Source: Pseudoalteromonas gelatinilytica
GTDB lineage: Bacteria > Pseudomonadota > Gammaproteobacteria > Enterobacterales > Alteromonadaceae
Reading direction: 5' to 3'
Length of the DNA: 64,000 bases
Assembly (NCBI RefSeq): GCF_001641615.1
Contig: NZ_LRRU01000020.1
Coordinates: 764,525-828,524, forward strand
The notes under the pieces were generated by a model that did not search any database, was not told the origin of the DNA, and worked only from the letters and a program-made list of their open reading frames with translations. The position numbers and the translations under genes are program-made. Every line of letters starts with the position of its first letter. Within the stretch, counting starts at the first letter, position 1. Below are positions 19,053-28,913 of this stretch, one piece after another.

Positions 19053-19982
19053 CTATGCTAATAAAGCCTTTTCGTTGAAACCTTGCTCATGTAACTTGGC
19101 AACGAGTTGTTCAAGCTCCTCATCTTTTTGAGGGGCTACAGGCTGTGTTAATAGTAAAGAAGTCACATTGCCAAAACCTGGGTGATCAAAATCAGGGTTC
19201 TCAAGGCCATGTTGTGCTCTTAGCGTTAACAGCATAAGTGCAGCATAAGGTGTAAATTGCCAGTTCATATTATCGAACTCAAAAAACATCTTACTCGGTG
19301 GTGATGCTACCTGAGTGACTTGATCGTCACATAACTGATTTAGATAAGCGGTGACTTTTGTTAAGTCAGTACTATTCCAGTTATCTAAAATAGCTTGGTA
19401 AGCAAAGTCATCTACAATCGGTTTTAGGGTATTATCACCTTTCGCCCGATCAAACAACAAGATGATAAAATCACCAATATGACTTTTTGAGCGGTTTATC
19501 CAGTTTTTCATATAACCGTTTTCGAATAATCTATAAAATTGCCGCGCATAATCATACTGATGTAATAAAACAGCTGTAGCTAATTGAAATACACTACCAG
19601 GTGAAATAACTCCTTCGTTTTCAACTCCAAAACGAATAAAACAGCGTTTTTGCTTTATATGCGCAATTGCTAATTCATAGTATCCATAATTTAAATAATA
19701 ACTTAAGTGCTCTGCATCAATCACGCTGTCTTTAACTAAACTAGCTTGTGCAATATTTTCGTAAATTTTACATTGGCCTGACAGTTCAATATTAAGCTTT
19801 TCCCAAGGAGCAAAAGGTAATCGCTCATTAGAAAACTCTTCTCCCTGGGTTTTACCATGCTCAATATAGTGAGTAATTCTAACAATATTATCCTCAAAAA
19901 TATTTTTATACTTTTCCGGGCCTTTGATTGCACGCTTACGCTTTCGTAAAAATTTTTCTAATTTTTTATTCATTATTAACAT
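19053..19982 (-). CDS. Hypothetical protein, 309 residues
   Basis: I do not recognise this protein. It is soluble, with a very basic N-terminus (KKLEKFLRKRKRAIKGPEK). The mostly helical body contains repeated Tyr/Leu-rich helices such as LSYYLNYGYYELAIAHI and LLHQYDYARQFYRLF, which could be TPR-like. Base composition is more AT-rich than the flanking operons. No clear ribosome-binding site precedes the first ATG, and the second ATG three codons later is equally possible. It stands divergent from endonuclease V, with which it shares a 103-base AT-rich gap. Confidence 0.55.
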   Translation of the reverse strand: MLIMNKKLEKFLRKRKRAIKGPEKYKNIFEDNIVRITHYIEHGKTQGEEFSNERLPFAPWEKLNIELSGQCKIYENIAQASLVKDSVIDAEHLSYYLNYGYYELAIAHIKQKRCFIRFGVENEGVISPGSVFQLATAVLLHQYDYARQFYRLFENGYMKNWINRSKSHIGDFIILLFDRAKGDNTLKPIVDDFAYQAILDNWNSTDLTKVTAYLNQLCDDQVTQVASPPSKMFFEFDNMNWQFTPYAALMLLTLRAQHGLENPDFDHPGFGNVTSLLLTQPVAPQKDEELEQLVAKLHEQGFNEKALLA

Positions 19983-20085
19983 GTCACTGCTTTTTTGATG
20001 AGTAATAATAAACTTTATTTTTCATACAACTAGCATTTTTTATTATGATAAAATCTCACATTATACTTAGAATTTTTAAGATGTT

Positions 20086-20754
20086 ATGTATATCAATAGT
20101 TTAAAAGAAGCACAGCTGTCGCTCTCTAAAAAAGTAAGAGCATCCGATGAAAAGCAGTGTGTTAAAACAATTGCTGGTGTCGATGTTGCTTATAACGAAC
20201 AATTATCTGAAGTTGTTGGCGCAATTACGGTACTGAATGCTGATACATTAAAAGTACTTGAAGCACAAACTAGTATTGAGCCCATCAGCTTTCCTTATAT
20301 ACCAGGGCTATTTTCATTTCGTGAAGTGCCACCACTTTTAAATGCATATAACAAACTGACCATAAAACCTGATTTAATTGTTTGCGATGGCCATGGCCTT
20401 GCACATCCACGGCGTTTTGGTCTTGCTTGCCACTTGGGTGTCATATTAGATATCCCCACCATAGGTTGCGGAAAAACCAAGTTATTAGGCGAGTTTAATG
20501 AACTTGCAGAACACCGCGGCGCAACGGCAGATTTATTAGATAACGACGAAGTTATTGGCAAAGTGTTACGCACACAAGATAACATTAAACCTGTTTATGT
20601 ATCTATTGGCCATAAAGTATCTTTAGAGACAGCAGTTGAGTGGGTCCTCAAGCTAACGCCTAAATACCGACTTCCCGAGACAACACGTCAAGCTGATCAA
20701 CTGGTAAATAAAACTTTAAAAGAACATAGAGAAAAGACTTATGAAAAAACATAA
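20086..20754 (+). CDS. nfi: Endonuclease V (deoxyinosine 3'-endonuclease)
   Basis: Endonuclease V recognises deaminated bases, chiefly hypoxanthine, and nicks the second phosphodiester bond 3' of the lesion. The 222-residue length is normal. The catalytic acidic residues are visible: Asp33 in AGVDVAY, Glu80 in GLFSFREVP, and Asp101 in IVCDGHGLAHPRRFG. The wedge motif PYIPG precedes the Glu. It lies between two unrecognised genes and converges on the second with only 11 bases between stops. Confidence 0.95.
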   Translation: MYINSLKEAQLSLSKKVRASDEKQCVKTIAGVDVAYNEQLSEVVGAITVLNADTLKVLEAQTSIEPISFPYIPGLFSFREVPPLLNAYNKLTIKPDLIVCDGHGLAHPRRFGLACHLGVILDIPTIGCGKTKLLGEFNELAEHRGATADLLDNDEVIGKVLRTQDNIKPVYVSIGHKVSLETAVEWVLKLTPKYRLPETTRQADQLVNKTLKEHREKTYEKT

Positions 20755-20765
20755 ATCTTAACTCA

Positions 20766-21662
20766 TTAATAAAGCTTAAGTTTGTATAATATTTTTACCT
20801 TCTGAAAATTATCATTTCGAAAAGAAATGACCTCATCTAATGTTAAATTAACTAAATGGTGAAAGCTTAGCTCTTCTAGCTCCAGCCAAGCATGTTTTTT
20901 CAGCTCGTATAAAACACCCCAGCTAATATTTGAAACTAAAAGCGTATTAACTGGGAACTCTAACAGCGACGGCAGTAGTTCTGAAAATGTTATATCCGTT
21001 ACGTCTTGTAAGCTAAGCTCTATAACATTATCAGAAAGCAATTTTTTTATATCGCTAAAACTCGTGATTTTTAGCGGTGAGTCATCAACCTTAGCATTCA
21101 AAGAAAAGATATCGTCAATACTCTTATAGATATATATACCGCGAAGCTTATTCTCTTTATTAAATGATAACTTTAAACTTCTTTTATCCCCTGCTTGAAA
21201 CCTAGCTTCATAATAAGACAACACTGAAGGCTCATTCCATTCATATTCATACTGAATAGGACCAACACCGTAAAATAGTTCAGAGTAACAATCATGCTTT
21301 TGAAAATGTTGTGCCATTGCATCAGCAATCCATCCGTTGACGATACAGCGTACATCACACACCCAGCCATAAGCAGCCTCATAGACAACACCATTAAAAG
21401 GCTTACCTTCATGAAAAAGCTGTAAGTTTCCATCCCATTCTTCATCAATGATGCTATCTAATAACTCAAGCCCTTTAATATCGATATAAGGGAAATTGTA
21501 ATCTCCCAATATTTCGCCATTAAAAAATTGCTTTTTGCTAACAACAACCCCACTTTCAGCATAAATAGCAACGCCCGTAAAGGGCGCTCCTTTGAAAAAG
21601 TAGGAACTTTCCTGTTTTACTAGCGCATCAGACACAACAAGTGATGGAGCTTCACATTTCAT
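20766..21662 (-). CDS. MORN/YwqK-like repeat protein
   Basis: The 298-residue protein is not assigned to a named gene. Its N-terminal part contains repeated segments of the type FKGAPFTGVAIY and HEGKPFNGVVYE, which resemble MORN-variant repeats of YwqK-like proteins. The C-terminal part (about 190-298) is Leu-rich and could form short leucine-rich-like repeats (LLSDNVIELSLQDVTDITF). YwqK-like proteins are often found beside polymorphic toxins as immunity or antitoxin-like partners, but no toxin is seen here. It is AT-rich and lacks a clear signal peptide. Confidence 0.55.
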   Translation of the reverse strand: MKCEAPSLVVSDALVKQESSYFFKGAPFTGVAIYAESGVVVSKKQFFNGEILGDYNFPYIDIKGLELLDSIIDEEWDGNLQLFHEGKPFNGVVYEAAYGWVCDVRCIVNGWIADAMAQHFQKHDCYSELFYGVGPIQYEYEWNEPSVLSYYEARFQAGDKRSLKLSFNKENKLRGIYIYKSIDDIFSLNAKVDDSPLKITSFSDIKKLLSDNVIELSLQDVTDITFSELLPSLLEFPVNTLLVSNISWGVLYELKKHAWLELEELSFHHLVNLTLDEVISFRNDNFQKVKILYKLKLY

Positions 21663-21738
21663 TTAATAACCAACCCAGCAGAAATTTGAACATGCATTTT
21701 ATTTTAAAGTTGTGCCTAACTAAGCAAATGGATATAAA

Positions 21739-21761
21739 AAAAGCCGCAATCAGCGGCTTTT
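21739..21761 (-). terminator. Rho-independent terminator of grxD
   Basis: A 9-bp stem (21739-21747 with 21753-21761) and 5-base loop are followed by a T-run on the minus strand, 18 bases after the grxD stop. Confidence 0.8.
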
Positions 21762-21778
21762 CTCTACACTAAATATAA

Positions 21779-22117
21779 TTATTCAGCGTCTTTTTCTTTG
21801 TACTTTGCAGCTGTTTCAGTGATTAGTGGCTGTAATTCACCACGTTGAAACATTTCGATGATAATGTCACAACCACCGATAAGCTCGCCTTCTACCCATA
21901 GTTGTGGGAATGTTGGCCAGTTTGCGTATGCAGGTAACTCTGCACGGATATCTGGGTTAAGTAGAATGTCAACGTAAGCAAACTGCTCACCACACGCCAT
22001 AAGTGCTTGTGATGCTTGTGAAGAAAAACCACAGTTAGGTAACTTTGGTGATCCTTTCATGTAAAGAAGGATTGGATTTTCAGAAATTTGCTGTTTAATT
22101 TTATCGATGGTTTCCAT
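21779..22117 (-). CDS. grxD: Monothiol glutaredoxin (Grx4 type)
   Basis: The 112-residue protein carries the monothiol active site CGFS (Cys29) in KLPNCGFSSQA and the family's WPTFPQLWVEGELIGGCDII glutathione-binding region. Such proteins bind a glutathione-ligated [2Fe-2S] cluster, usually with BolA, and take part in cluster delivery and iron regulation rather than general thiol reduction. The length equals that of E. coli GrxD. A ribosome-binding site (TGAGG) precedes the start. It is divergent from sodB, as in several relatives. Confidence 0.95.
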   Translation of the reverse strand: METIDKIKQQISENPILLYMKGSPKLPNCGFSSQASQALMACGEQFAYVDILLNPDIRAELPAYANWPTFPQLWVEGELIGGCDIIIEMFQRGELQPLITETAAKYKEKDAE

Positions 22118-22381
22118 TTACAACCTCAAAAAAGACATTGGCTTACTACATTGGCCTTGAAAAAGTTTCACTGTGGCCTCAGATATATAACTTAAAATCG
22201 GCATTCGTAGCCACAATTTTAAATAGTCTTTAGCAATAGCATTGCTGTTTGCTAAAACTTGAGTAAAATACTCAACAATTATAGTAACACTATAATACCA
22301 CTTGGTATAGGGAAGTACGCTGTTTACCTTGCTATTACCTATAACTGAGTGGACTATCAACCAAGAAGATGGAGATAAAAA

Positions 22382-22963
22382 ATGGCATTTGAACTACCGT
22401 CACTACCATACGCAATCGATGCATTAGAGCCACATATTTCAAAAGAGACTCTAGAGTTTCACCACGGTAAACACCACAACACTTACGTTGTGAAATTAAA
22501 CGGTCTGATCCCAGGCACAGAATTCGAAAACAAATCTCTAGAAGAAATCGTATGTTCTTCAGAAGGTGGCGTATTTAACAATGCTGCACAAATCTGGAAC
22601 CACACGTTCTACTGGAACAGCCTATCTCCAAACGGTGGTGGCGAGCCTACAGGCGCAATCGCTGACGCGATCAACGCTAAATGGGGTTCTTTCGACGCAT
22701 TCAAAGAAGCGTTAAACGACAAAGCAGTTAACAACTTCGGTTCTAGCTGGACTTGGTTAGTTAAACTAGCTGACGGCACACTTGATATCGTTAACACATC
22801 AAATGCTGCAACGCCATTAACTGATGAAGGTGTTACACCAATCCTAACTGTGGATCTTTGGGAACACGCTTACTACATCGATTACCGTAACGTTCGTCCA
22901 GATTACCTAAAAGGTTTCTGGGCATTAGTTAACTGGGACTTCGCGAACGCTAACTTCGCTTAA
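22382..22963 (+). CDS. sodB: Superoxide dismutase [Fe]
   Basis: This cytoplasmic iron superoxide dismutase has 193 residues. Metal ligands are visible at His27 (EFHHGKHH), His74 (WNHTFYW), Asp158 and His162 ([11 protein letters not shown]). The Gln70 in AAQIWNHTF supports iron over manganese. A ribosome-binding site (TGGAGA) precedes the ATG. The 264-base gap to grxD holds a TATAGT about 15 bases after TTGAGT (from 22259) and a small palindrome ATACCACTTGGTAT (22295-22308), which could be operator sequence. A strong terminator follows. Confidence 0.97.
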   Translation: MAFELPSLPYAIDALEPHISKETLEFHHGKHHNTYVVKLNGLIPGTEFENKSLEEIVCSSEGGVFNNAAQIWNHTFYWNSLSPNGGGEPTGAIADAINAKWGSFDAFKEALNDKAVNNFGSSWTWLVKLADGTLDIVNTSNAATPLTDEGVTPILTVDLWEHAYYIDYRNVRPDYLKGFWALVNWDFANANFA

Positions 22964-22986
22964 TCTTCTGTTACTAGCAGTAATCA

Positions 22987-23012
22987 AAAAAAGACGCTTC
23001 GGCGTCTTTTTT
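22987..23012 (+). terminator. Rho-independent terminator of sodB
   Basis: An 11-bp stem closed by a TTCG tetraloop (22998-23001) with a flanking T-run lies 23 bases after the sodB stop. Confidence 0.9.
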
Positions 23013-23202
23013 ATTGCCAGTGCACGCCCCTTCTAAGTCGCAGCCAAGCCCTCAGCCAAAAAGCGTAATCAAGATGAGCTTTTTTCAATTAAATTCTTAA
23101 TTTTCTTGCGCAAAAATTCAAAATCGTGACTAAGCTTTAATTAGCCTTTGCTTTTCTCTTAATCTAATTACACGTCATTTTAGCGGGTTTTCGGAGGTCT
23201 CT

Positions 23203-25125
23203 ATGAGTATTTTTGAGCATTACCAATCACGATACGAAGCAGCGCAAGAAGAAGAATACAGTATTGAGGAATTTCTCGAGATCTGTAAGAAGGATAAATC
23301 AGCTTATGCCAGCGCACCAGAGCGGCTATTAATGGCCATCGGTGAGCCGGAGATTATCGACACTTCAACCGATGCGCGCTTAAGCAGGCTGTTTTCTAAT
23401 CGCGTAGTCGCACGCTACCCTGCATTTCACGATTTTTATGGTATGGAAGATGCCATTGAGCAAATCGTCTCTTATTTAAAACATGCTGCGCAAGGCTTAG
23501 AAGAATGTAAGCAAGTACTGTATTTACTTGGCCCGGTAGGTGGGGGTAAATCATCCATTGCTGAAAAGCTTAAATACTTAATGCAGCAGGTACCTATTTA
23601 TTCGATTAAAGGCTCGCCTGTTAACGACCACCCTTTAGCGTTATTTGACCCAAATGAAGACGCTGAGCTTTTAGAAAAAGAATACGGCATTAAACCGCGT
23701 TATTTAAAAACGGTGATGTCACCGTGGGCTGCAAAACGCTTAAGTGAATTTAATGGTGATATTAGCCAATTTAGAGTGGTTAAGCGCTATCCATCTATTT
23801 TAAATCAAGTTGCGATTGCTAAAACCGAGCCGGGCGATGAAAACAACCAAGACATTTCAGCGCTAGTCGGTAAAGTCGATATTCGCCAGCTTGAACACTT
23901 TGCGCAAAACGACCCTGATGCGTATGCCTATTCAGGTGCGCTTTGTTTAGCAAATCAAGGCTTAATGGAGTTTGTGGAAATGTTTAAAGCGCCAATCAAG
24001 GTGCTACACCCACTACTTACAGCCACGCAAGAAGGTAACTACAACGGCACAGAAGGTATCAGTGCCCTGCCGTTTAGCGGCATGATTTTAGCTCACTCAA
24101 ATGAATCTGAGTGGCAAACATTTAAAAACAACAAAAACAATGAAGCATTTTTAGACCGTGTTTACATCGTCAAAGTGCCTTACTGTTTACGTGTTTCTGA
24201 AGAAGTTAAGATTTACAATAAATTGCTTGAAAACAGTGAATTACATGATGCCCCTTGTGCACCGGGCACATTAAAAACACTGGCACAATTTACCACCCTT
24301 TCTCGTATGAAAGAGCCTGAAAACTCAAGTATTTATTCAAAAATGCGCGTCTATGATGGTGAAAGCTTAAAAGACACCGACCCGAAAGCGAAGTCGTATC
24401 AAGAGTACCGCGACTACGCGGGTGTTGATGAAGGCATGACCGGGCTCTCTACCCGCTTTGCGTTTAAAATTCTATCGCGAGTGTTTAACTTCGATACCAC
24501 TGAAGTGGCGGCCAACCCAGTGCACTTATTCTATGTTCTTGAGCAGCAAATAGAGCGTGAGCAATTTACCGCCGACGTTGAAGAGCGTTACTTAAGCCAC
24601 TTAAAAGGGTATCTCATTCCTCAGTACGTGGAGTTTATTGGTAAAGAGTTACAAACGGCCTACTTAGAATCGTACTCTGAATATGGGCAAAACATCTTTG
24701 ACCGCTACGTGACGTATGCTGATTTCTGGATCCAAGATCAAGAATACCGCGACCCAGATACTGGCCAGCTATTTGACCGTGCTGCACTTAACGCAGAGCT
24801 TGAGAAGATTGAAAAACCTGCGGGTATTTCAAACCCTAAAGATTTCCGGAATGAAATAGTCAATTTCGTACTGCGTGCGCGTGCGCACAACCAAGGCAAG
24901 AATCCGCTTTGGACCAGCTACGAAAAACTTCGCACGGTTATTGAGAAGAAAATGTTCTCAAATACCGAAGATCTGCTGCCGGTTATTTCCTTCAATGCGA
25001 AAACCTCGGCTGAAGATCAGAAAAAACACGAAGACTTTGTCAATCGTATGGTTGAGAAAGGCTATACCCAAAAACAAGTACGTTTACTTTCTGAATGGTA
25101 TTTACGCGTTAGAAAATCGCAGTAA
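23203..25125 (+). CDS. yeaG: PrkA/YeaG serine protein kinase
   Basis: The 640-residue length matches the YeaG/PrkA family. An AAA+ domain has Walker A GPVGGGKSS near residue 110, and the C-terminal PrkA domain shows distant similarity to eukaryotic kinases. E. coli YeaG is induced by starvation and in stationary phase and acts with YeaH. The ribosome-binding site is strong (TCGGAGGT). It heads a set with yeaH, spoVR and a universal stress protein on one strand. In some relatives this set is under sigma-S or sigma-54 control; no convincing promoter was found in 23013-23202. Confidence 0.95.
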   Translation: MSIFEHYQSRYEAAQEEEYSIEEFLEICKKDKSAYASAPERLLMAIGEPEIIDTSTDARLSRLFSNRVVARYPAFHDFYGMEDAIEQIVSYLKHAAQGLEECKQVLYLLGPVGGGKSSIAEKLKYLMQQVPIYSIKGSPVNDHPLALFDPNEDAELLEKEYGIKPRYLKTVMSPWAAKRLSEFNGDISQFRVVKRYPSILNQVAIAKTEPGDENNQDISALVGKVDIRQLEHFAQNDPDAYAYSGALCLANQGLMEFVEMFKAPIKVLHPLLTATQEGNYNGTEGISALPFSGMILAHSNESEWQTFKNNKNNEAFLDRVYIVKVPYCLRVSEEVKIYNKLLENSELHDAPCAPGTLKTLAQFTTLSRMKEPENSSIYSKMRVYDGESLKDTDPKAKSYQEYRDYAGVDEGMTGLSTRFAFKILSRVFNFDTTEVAANPVHLFYVLEQQIEREQFTADVEERYLSHLKGYLIPQYVEFIGKELQTAYLESYSEYGQNIFDRYVTYADFWIQDQEYRDPDTGQLFDRAALNAELEKIEKPAGISNPKDFRNEIVNFVLRARAHNQGKNPLWTSYEKLRTVIEKKMFSNTEDLLPVISFNAKTSAEDQKKHEDFVNRMVEKGYTQKQVRLLSEWYLRVRKSQ

Positions 25126-25152
25126 AAAAACGTTTGTTTTAAGGGGGTTGTT

Positions 25153-26439
25153 ATGGCGCATTTTATTGACCGACGCCTGAATGGAAAAAACAAAAGTACC
25201 TTGAATCGTCAACGGTTCATCAGGCGTTATAAAAAACAGATTAAAGAAGCGGTATCTGATGCCATTAATAAGCGCAGCGTAACCGATACCACTAGCGGCG
25301 AGAGTATCTCGATTCCGCAACGTGATATCAGTGAGCCTATTTTTCATCAAGGACGTGGTGGCGACCGTGAACAGATCCACCCTGGTAATGACCAATTCTC
25401 TACGGGCGACAGAATTAAGCGCCCGCAAGGAGGCGGTCAAGGGGGTGGCAGTGGCGAAGGTGAAGCCAGTGATTCTGGTGAAGGACAAGACGACTTTGTA
25501 TTCTCTATTTCAAAAGATGAATACCTAGACTTATTGTTCGAAGACCTTGAACTGCCTAATCTGCAACAAAACCAGCTCGATAAACTGGTGCAAATGAAAA
25601 CCCATCGTGCTGGTTTTTGTAACGACGGCATGCCCAGTAATATTGATATTGTTCGTTCATTACAAGGTTCACTCGCCCGCAGGGTGGCAATGACCGCAGG
25701 CAAAAAACGTCACCTTGCAGAGCTTGAAGGACAACTCGCGTTACTCAAAGCAGAAGAGCAACCTAATAAAGCGGCCATCGCTTTACTTGAACGTCAAATT
25801 GAGGAACTACAAAGTCGCATTAAAGCGGTGCCTTTTATTGATAATTACGACTTACGTTTTCGTAACTATGAAAAACGACCACACCCTACAAGCAAAGCCG
25901 TAATGTTTTGTTTAATGGATGTGTCAGGCTCGATGGATCAAGCGACCAAAGACATGGCAAAACGCTTTTATATTTTGCTGTATCAATTTTTAACCCGTAG
26001 CTACAAAAATATCGAGGTTGTCTATATTCGCCATCATACTCAAGCGAAAGAAGTCGATGAGCAAGAGTTTTTCTATTCTCAAGAAACGGGTGGCACCATC
26101 GTTTCAAGTGCATTGAAACTGATGAATGAAATCATCGCCGAGCGTTATAACCCTGAAGAATGGAACATTTACGCAGCACAAGCCTCTGATGGCGATAACT
26201 GGGCCGATGACTCGCCAAACTGTGGCGAAATTTTACGTAATAAACTGTTAAAGGCGGTGCGCTATTACGCCTATATTGAAATTACCGCCCGTGCTCATCA
26301 AAGCTTATGGCGTGAGTATCAATCGATAGCACAAACCCACGACAATTTTGCCATGCAACACATTCGTGGCGTTGAGGACATTTACCCAATTTTCCGTGAA
26401 TTATTTAAAAAGAATCGTCAGCAGCAAGGCGTCGCATAG
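25153..26439 (+). CDS. yeaH: YeaH/UPF0229 family protein
   Basis: The 428-residue protein belongs to the UPF0229 (DUF444) family, always found beside prkA. It has a basic N-terminus, a Gly/Ser/Asp-rich low-complexity stretch (about 95-116) and a C-terminal von Willebrand A-like fold. The metal-site-like [11 protein letters not shown] lies near residue 255. The role is unknown, but joint regulation with YeaG in nitrogen and stationary-phase stress is established in E. coli. It has a strong ribosome-binding site (AAGGGGG) and starts 27 bases after yeaG. Confidence 0.93.
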   Translation: MAHFIDRRLNGKNKSTLNRQRFIRRYKKQIKEAVSDAINKRSVTDTTSGESISIPQRDISEPIFHQGRGGDREQIHPGNDQFSTGDRIKRPQGGGQGGGSGEGEASDSGEGQDDFVFSISKDEYLDLLFEDLELPNLQQNQLDKLVQMKTHRAGFCNDGMPSNIDIVRSLQGSLARRVAMTAGKKRHLAELEGQLALLKAEEQPNKAAIALLERQIEELQSRIKAVPFIDNYDLRFRNYEKRPHPTSKAVMFCLMDVSGSMDQATKDMAKRFYILLYQFLTRSYKNIEVVYIRHHTQAKEVDEQEFFYSQETGGTIVSSALKLMNEIIAERYNPEEWNIYAAQASDGDNWADDSPNCGEILRNKLLKAVRYYAYIEITARAHQSLWREYQSIAQTHDNFAMQHIRGVEDIYPIFRELFKKNRQQQGVA

Positions 26440-26459
26440 CCTTGCGAGTGAGGTAAAGT

Positions 26460-27974
26460 ATGGCCGATAAACGTATTAGCGACGGTCCTGATTGGACATT
26501 TGATTTATTAGCAGAGTATCAAACTGAGATTGAACGGGTAGCGAAAATTTATAAACTCGATACCTACCCAAATCAAATTGAGGTGATCACTGCTGAACAA
26601 ATGATGGATGCCTATTCGAGTGTGGGTATGCCGATTGGCTATAGCCACTGGTCGTATGGTAAAAAATTCATTCAAACAGAACAAAACTATAAACGTGGGC
26701 AAATGGGTCTTGCTTATGAGATTGTGATTAACTCAGATCCGTGTATTGCTTATTTAATGGAAGAAAACACCCTGCCAATGCAAGCCTTGGTAATGGCGCA
26801 CGCTTGCTATGGCCACAATTCATTTTTTAAAGGTAATTACCTTTTTAAAACTTGGACTGATGCCAGTTCAATCATCGATTACTTATTATTTGCCAAAAAT
26901 TATATTGCTAAATGCGAAGAAAAATACGGCATCAATGAAGTTGAGAATCTCATCGACTCATGCCATGCGTTAATGAATTACGGTGTGGACCGCTACAAAC
27001 GCCCGCAACGTATTTCACTGTACGAAGAACAAAAGCGCCAGCAAGAACGTGAAGATTACTTACAATCGCAAGTCAACGAGTTGTGGCGCACAATCCCTAC
27101 TTCGCAGCAAGAATCAAAAAAACGTGAGCGCCGCTTCCCTGCTGAGCCACAAGAAAACATTTTATATTTCATCGAAAAAAATGCGCCGCTGCTTGAGTCA
27201 TGGCAGCGTGAAGTAATTCGTATTGTGCGTAAAATTTCGCAATATTTTTACCCCCAAAAACAAACTCAAGTGATGAATGAGGGCTGGGCTACGTTTTGGC
27301 ATTACACCATTTTGAACCACCTGTACGATGAAGGTAAGCTCACCGATGCCTTTATGCTCGAGTTTTTACAAAGCCACACCAATGTAGTGTATCAACCGCC
27401 CTACAACAGCAATTATTATTCAGGGATCAACCCTTATGCTCTTGGCTTTAATATGATGGTTGATATTCGCCGTATTTGCGAAAACCCAACCGAAGAGGAC
27501 AAGAAATGGTTTCCGGAGTATGCCGGCAGTGATTGGTTAGAAACCTTACATTTTGCAATGCAAAACTTTAAAGATGAGAGCTTTATAAGCCAGTTTTTAT
27601 CGCCAAAAATTATCCGAGATTTTAAGCTCTTTACCATTATTGATCATGAAAAAGAGCCAACCCTTAATGTCGGCGCTATTCATGATGAAATGGGCTATCA
27701 CAAGGTTCGTGAAACGCTTTCTGCACAATATAACTTAAGTAATCACGAACCAAACATTCAAGTCTATAACGTTGATATTAGAGGAGATCGTTCACTTACC
27801 CTGCGTTATGTACCCCATAACAATATTCCATTAGCGAAATCAAAAGATGAAGTACTAAAACACCTTTACAGGCTATGGGGCTTTAAGGTAAAACTGGAAC
27901 AAGAAACCTCAACAGGTGAAGTTTCATTATTGGGTGAATGCCCAAGCAGTGATACCCGACACACAACAGAGTAG
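26460..27974 (+). CDS. spoVR: SpoVR family protein (YcgB)
   Basis: The 504-residue protein is a full-length SpoVR/YcgB homologue, with conserved segments such as HACYGHNSFFKGNYLF and QVMNEGWATFWHYT. In Bacillus SpoVR affects spore cortex formation. In non-sporulating bacteria it is nearly always linked to prkA and yeaH and has no defined activity. The His- and Glu-rich motifs (HACYGH, NEGWATFWH) could bind metal; that is inference. The ribosome-binding site is GTGAGG, 20 bases after the yeaH stop. Confidence 0.93.
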   Translation: MADKRISDGPDWTFDLLAEYQTEIERVAKIYKLDTYPNQIEVITAEQMMDAYSSVGMPIGYSHWSYGKKFIQTEQNYKRGQMGLAYEIVINSDPCIAYLMEENTLPMQALVMAHACYGHNSFFKGNYLFKTWTDASSIIDYLLFAKNYIAKCEEKYGINEVENLIDSCHALMNYGVDRYKRPQRISLYEEQKRQQEREDYLQSQVNELWRTIPTSQQESKKRERRFPAEPQENILYFIEKNAPLLESWQREVIRIVRKISQYFYPQKQTQVMNEGWATFWHYTILNHLYDEGKLTDAFMLEFLQSHTNVVYQPPYNSNYYSGINPYALGFNMMVDIRRICENPTEEDKKWFPEYAGSDWLETLHFAMQNFKDESFISQFLSPKIIRDFKLFTIIDHEKEPTLNVGAIHDEMGYHKVRETLSAQYNLSNHEPNIQVYNVDIRGDRSLTLRYVPHNNIPLAKSKDEVLKHLYRLWGFKVKLEQETSTGEVSLLGECPSSDTRHTTE

Positions 27975-27979
27975 GCAAA

Positions 27980-28861
27980 ATGGATAAAAAAATACTGGTG
28001 ATCATCGACTCGATAGCCGATGCTAAAACGTCAATATTACACGCAAAACAAAAAGCCAAAGGAGTGAAGCATATTGATATCGTCGCCTTTAGCTATGAAG
28101 ACACCAACAGTATTTTATATTCTATTCCACCCGATGAAGCGCTCGCTATTCAAGATAAGGAGCTCGCAAAAGTTCGTAATGCGCTAAGCCCTCTTATTAG
28201 CGAGCATTTAGACGCTAGCAGCTATACGTTGCAAACACTGTGGCATGAAAACCCAGTGCAGTGGCTTGCCAATGAACTTGATACGTCAGATTATGAAATG
28301 GTGATTAAAACTCGCCATATTGACGAACAAACGCAATTTACAGAGCTTGACTGGCAACTTATTCGCTTTAGTCCGTTACCGCTTTATTTAGCTGCTGATA
28401 ACAAATGGCGAAACAATACCAATGTGTTAGCTGCGCTTGATTTGGGCAGCGAAAAAGCAACCAAATACCGCTTAAACGAAGCGATTATTAAAGCGGGATT
28501 AGCCTATGCTAATGACTACGACAGCGAGTTTTATGCCTGTTATACCGTGCATGTATCTCCGTTTTTACGTGATTTGGGGATTGTATTTTCAGATGAGCAA
28601 GTCATTAATGCGTTCGAAAAGCTACCGATAGCGCAGCGTGCCTTAATTGAAGCACATGACTTAAAAGATAAACTTGAGATTAAAGCGGGTGTCGTTGAAC
28701 AAGTGATCCCAAGTATTGCTGCAAAATTAAATGCCGATTTAGTGATTATGGGTTCGGTGGGCAATACCGGAATTAAAGGTCATTTAATTGGTAATACCGC
28801 AGAAAAGGTTATGAAACTACTTAAAACAGATATTCTCGTTTTACCGCCGCTTGGCGTTTAA
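27980..28861 (+). CDS. Tandem universal stress protein (UspE-like)
   Basis: The 293-residue protein has two Usp domains (about 1-140 and 145-292). The second keeps the nucleotide-binding pattern G-x2-G-x9-G-N-T in GSVGNTGIKGHLIGNTAEK, and the first is degenerate. This tandem structure is that of UspE. It starts 5 bases after spoVR, so it is the fourth gene of the stress set. A bidirectional terminator follows. Confidence 0.87.
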   Translation: MDKKILVIIDSIADAKTSILHAKQKAKGVKHIDIVAFSYEDTNSILYSIPPDEALAIQDKELAKVRNALSPLISEHLDASSYTLQTLWHENPVQWLANELDTSDYEMVIKTRHIDEQTQFTELDWQLIRFSPLPLYLAADNKWRNNTNVLAALDLGSEKATKYRLNEAIIKAGLAYANDYDSEFYACYTVHVSPFLRDLGIVFSDEQVINAFEKLPIAQRALIEAHDLKDKLEIKAGVVEQVIPSIAAKLNADLVIMGSVGNTGIKGHLIGNTAEKVMKLLKTDILVLPPLGV

Positions 28862-28891
28862 CTCGTATCACTTAATAGAATTGTTATGAAA

Positions 28892-28911
28892 AAGGGGCTT
28901 ATTAGCCCCTT
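28892..28911. terminator. Bidirectional terminator between usp and the diguanylate cyclase
   Basis: An 8-bp GC-rich stem (28892-28899 with 28904-28911) is flanked by A-run and T-rich sequence, so it can serve both convergent genes. Confidence 0.75.
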
Positions 28912-28913
28912 CT

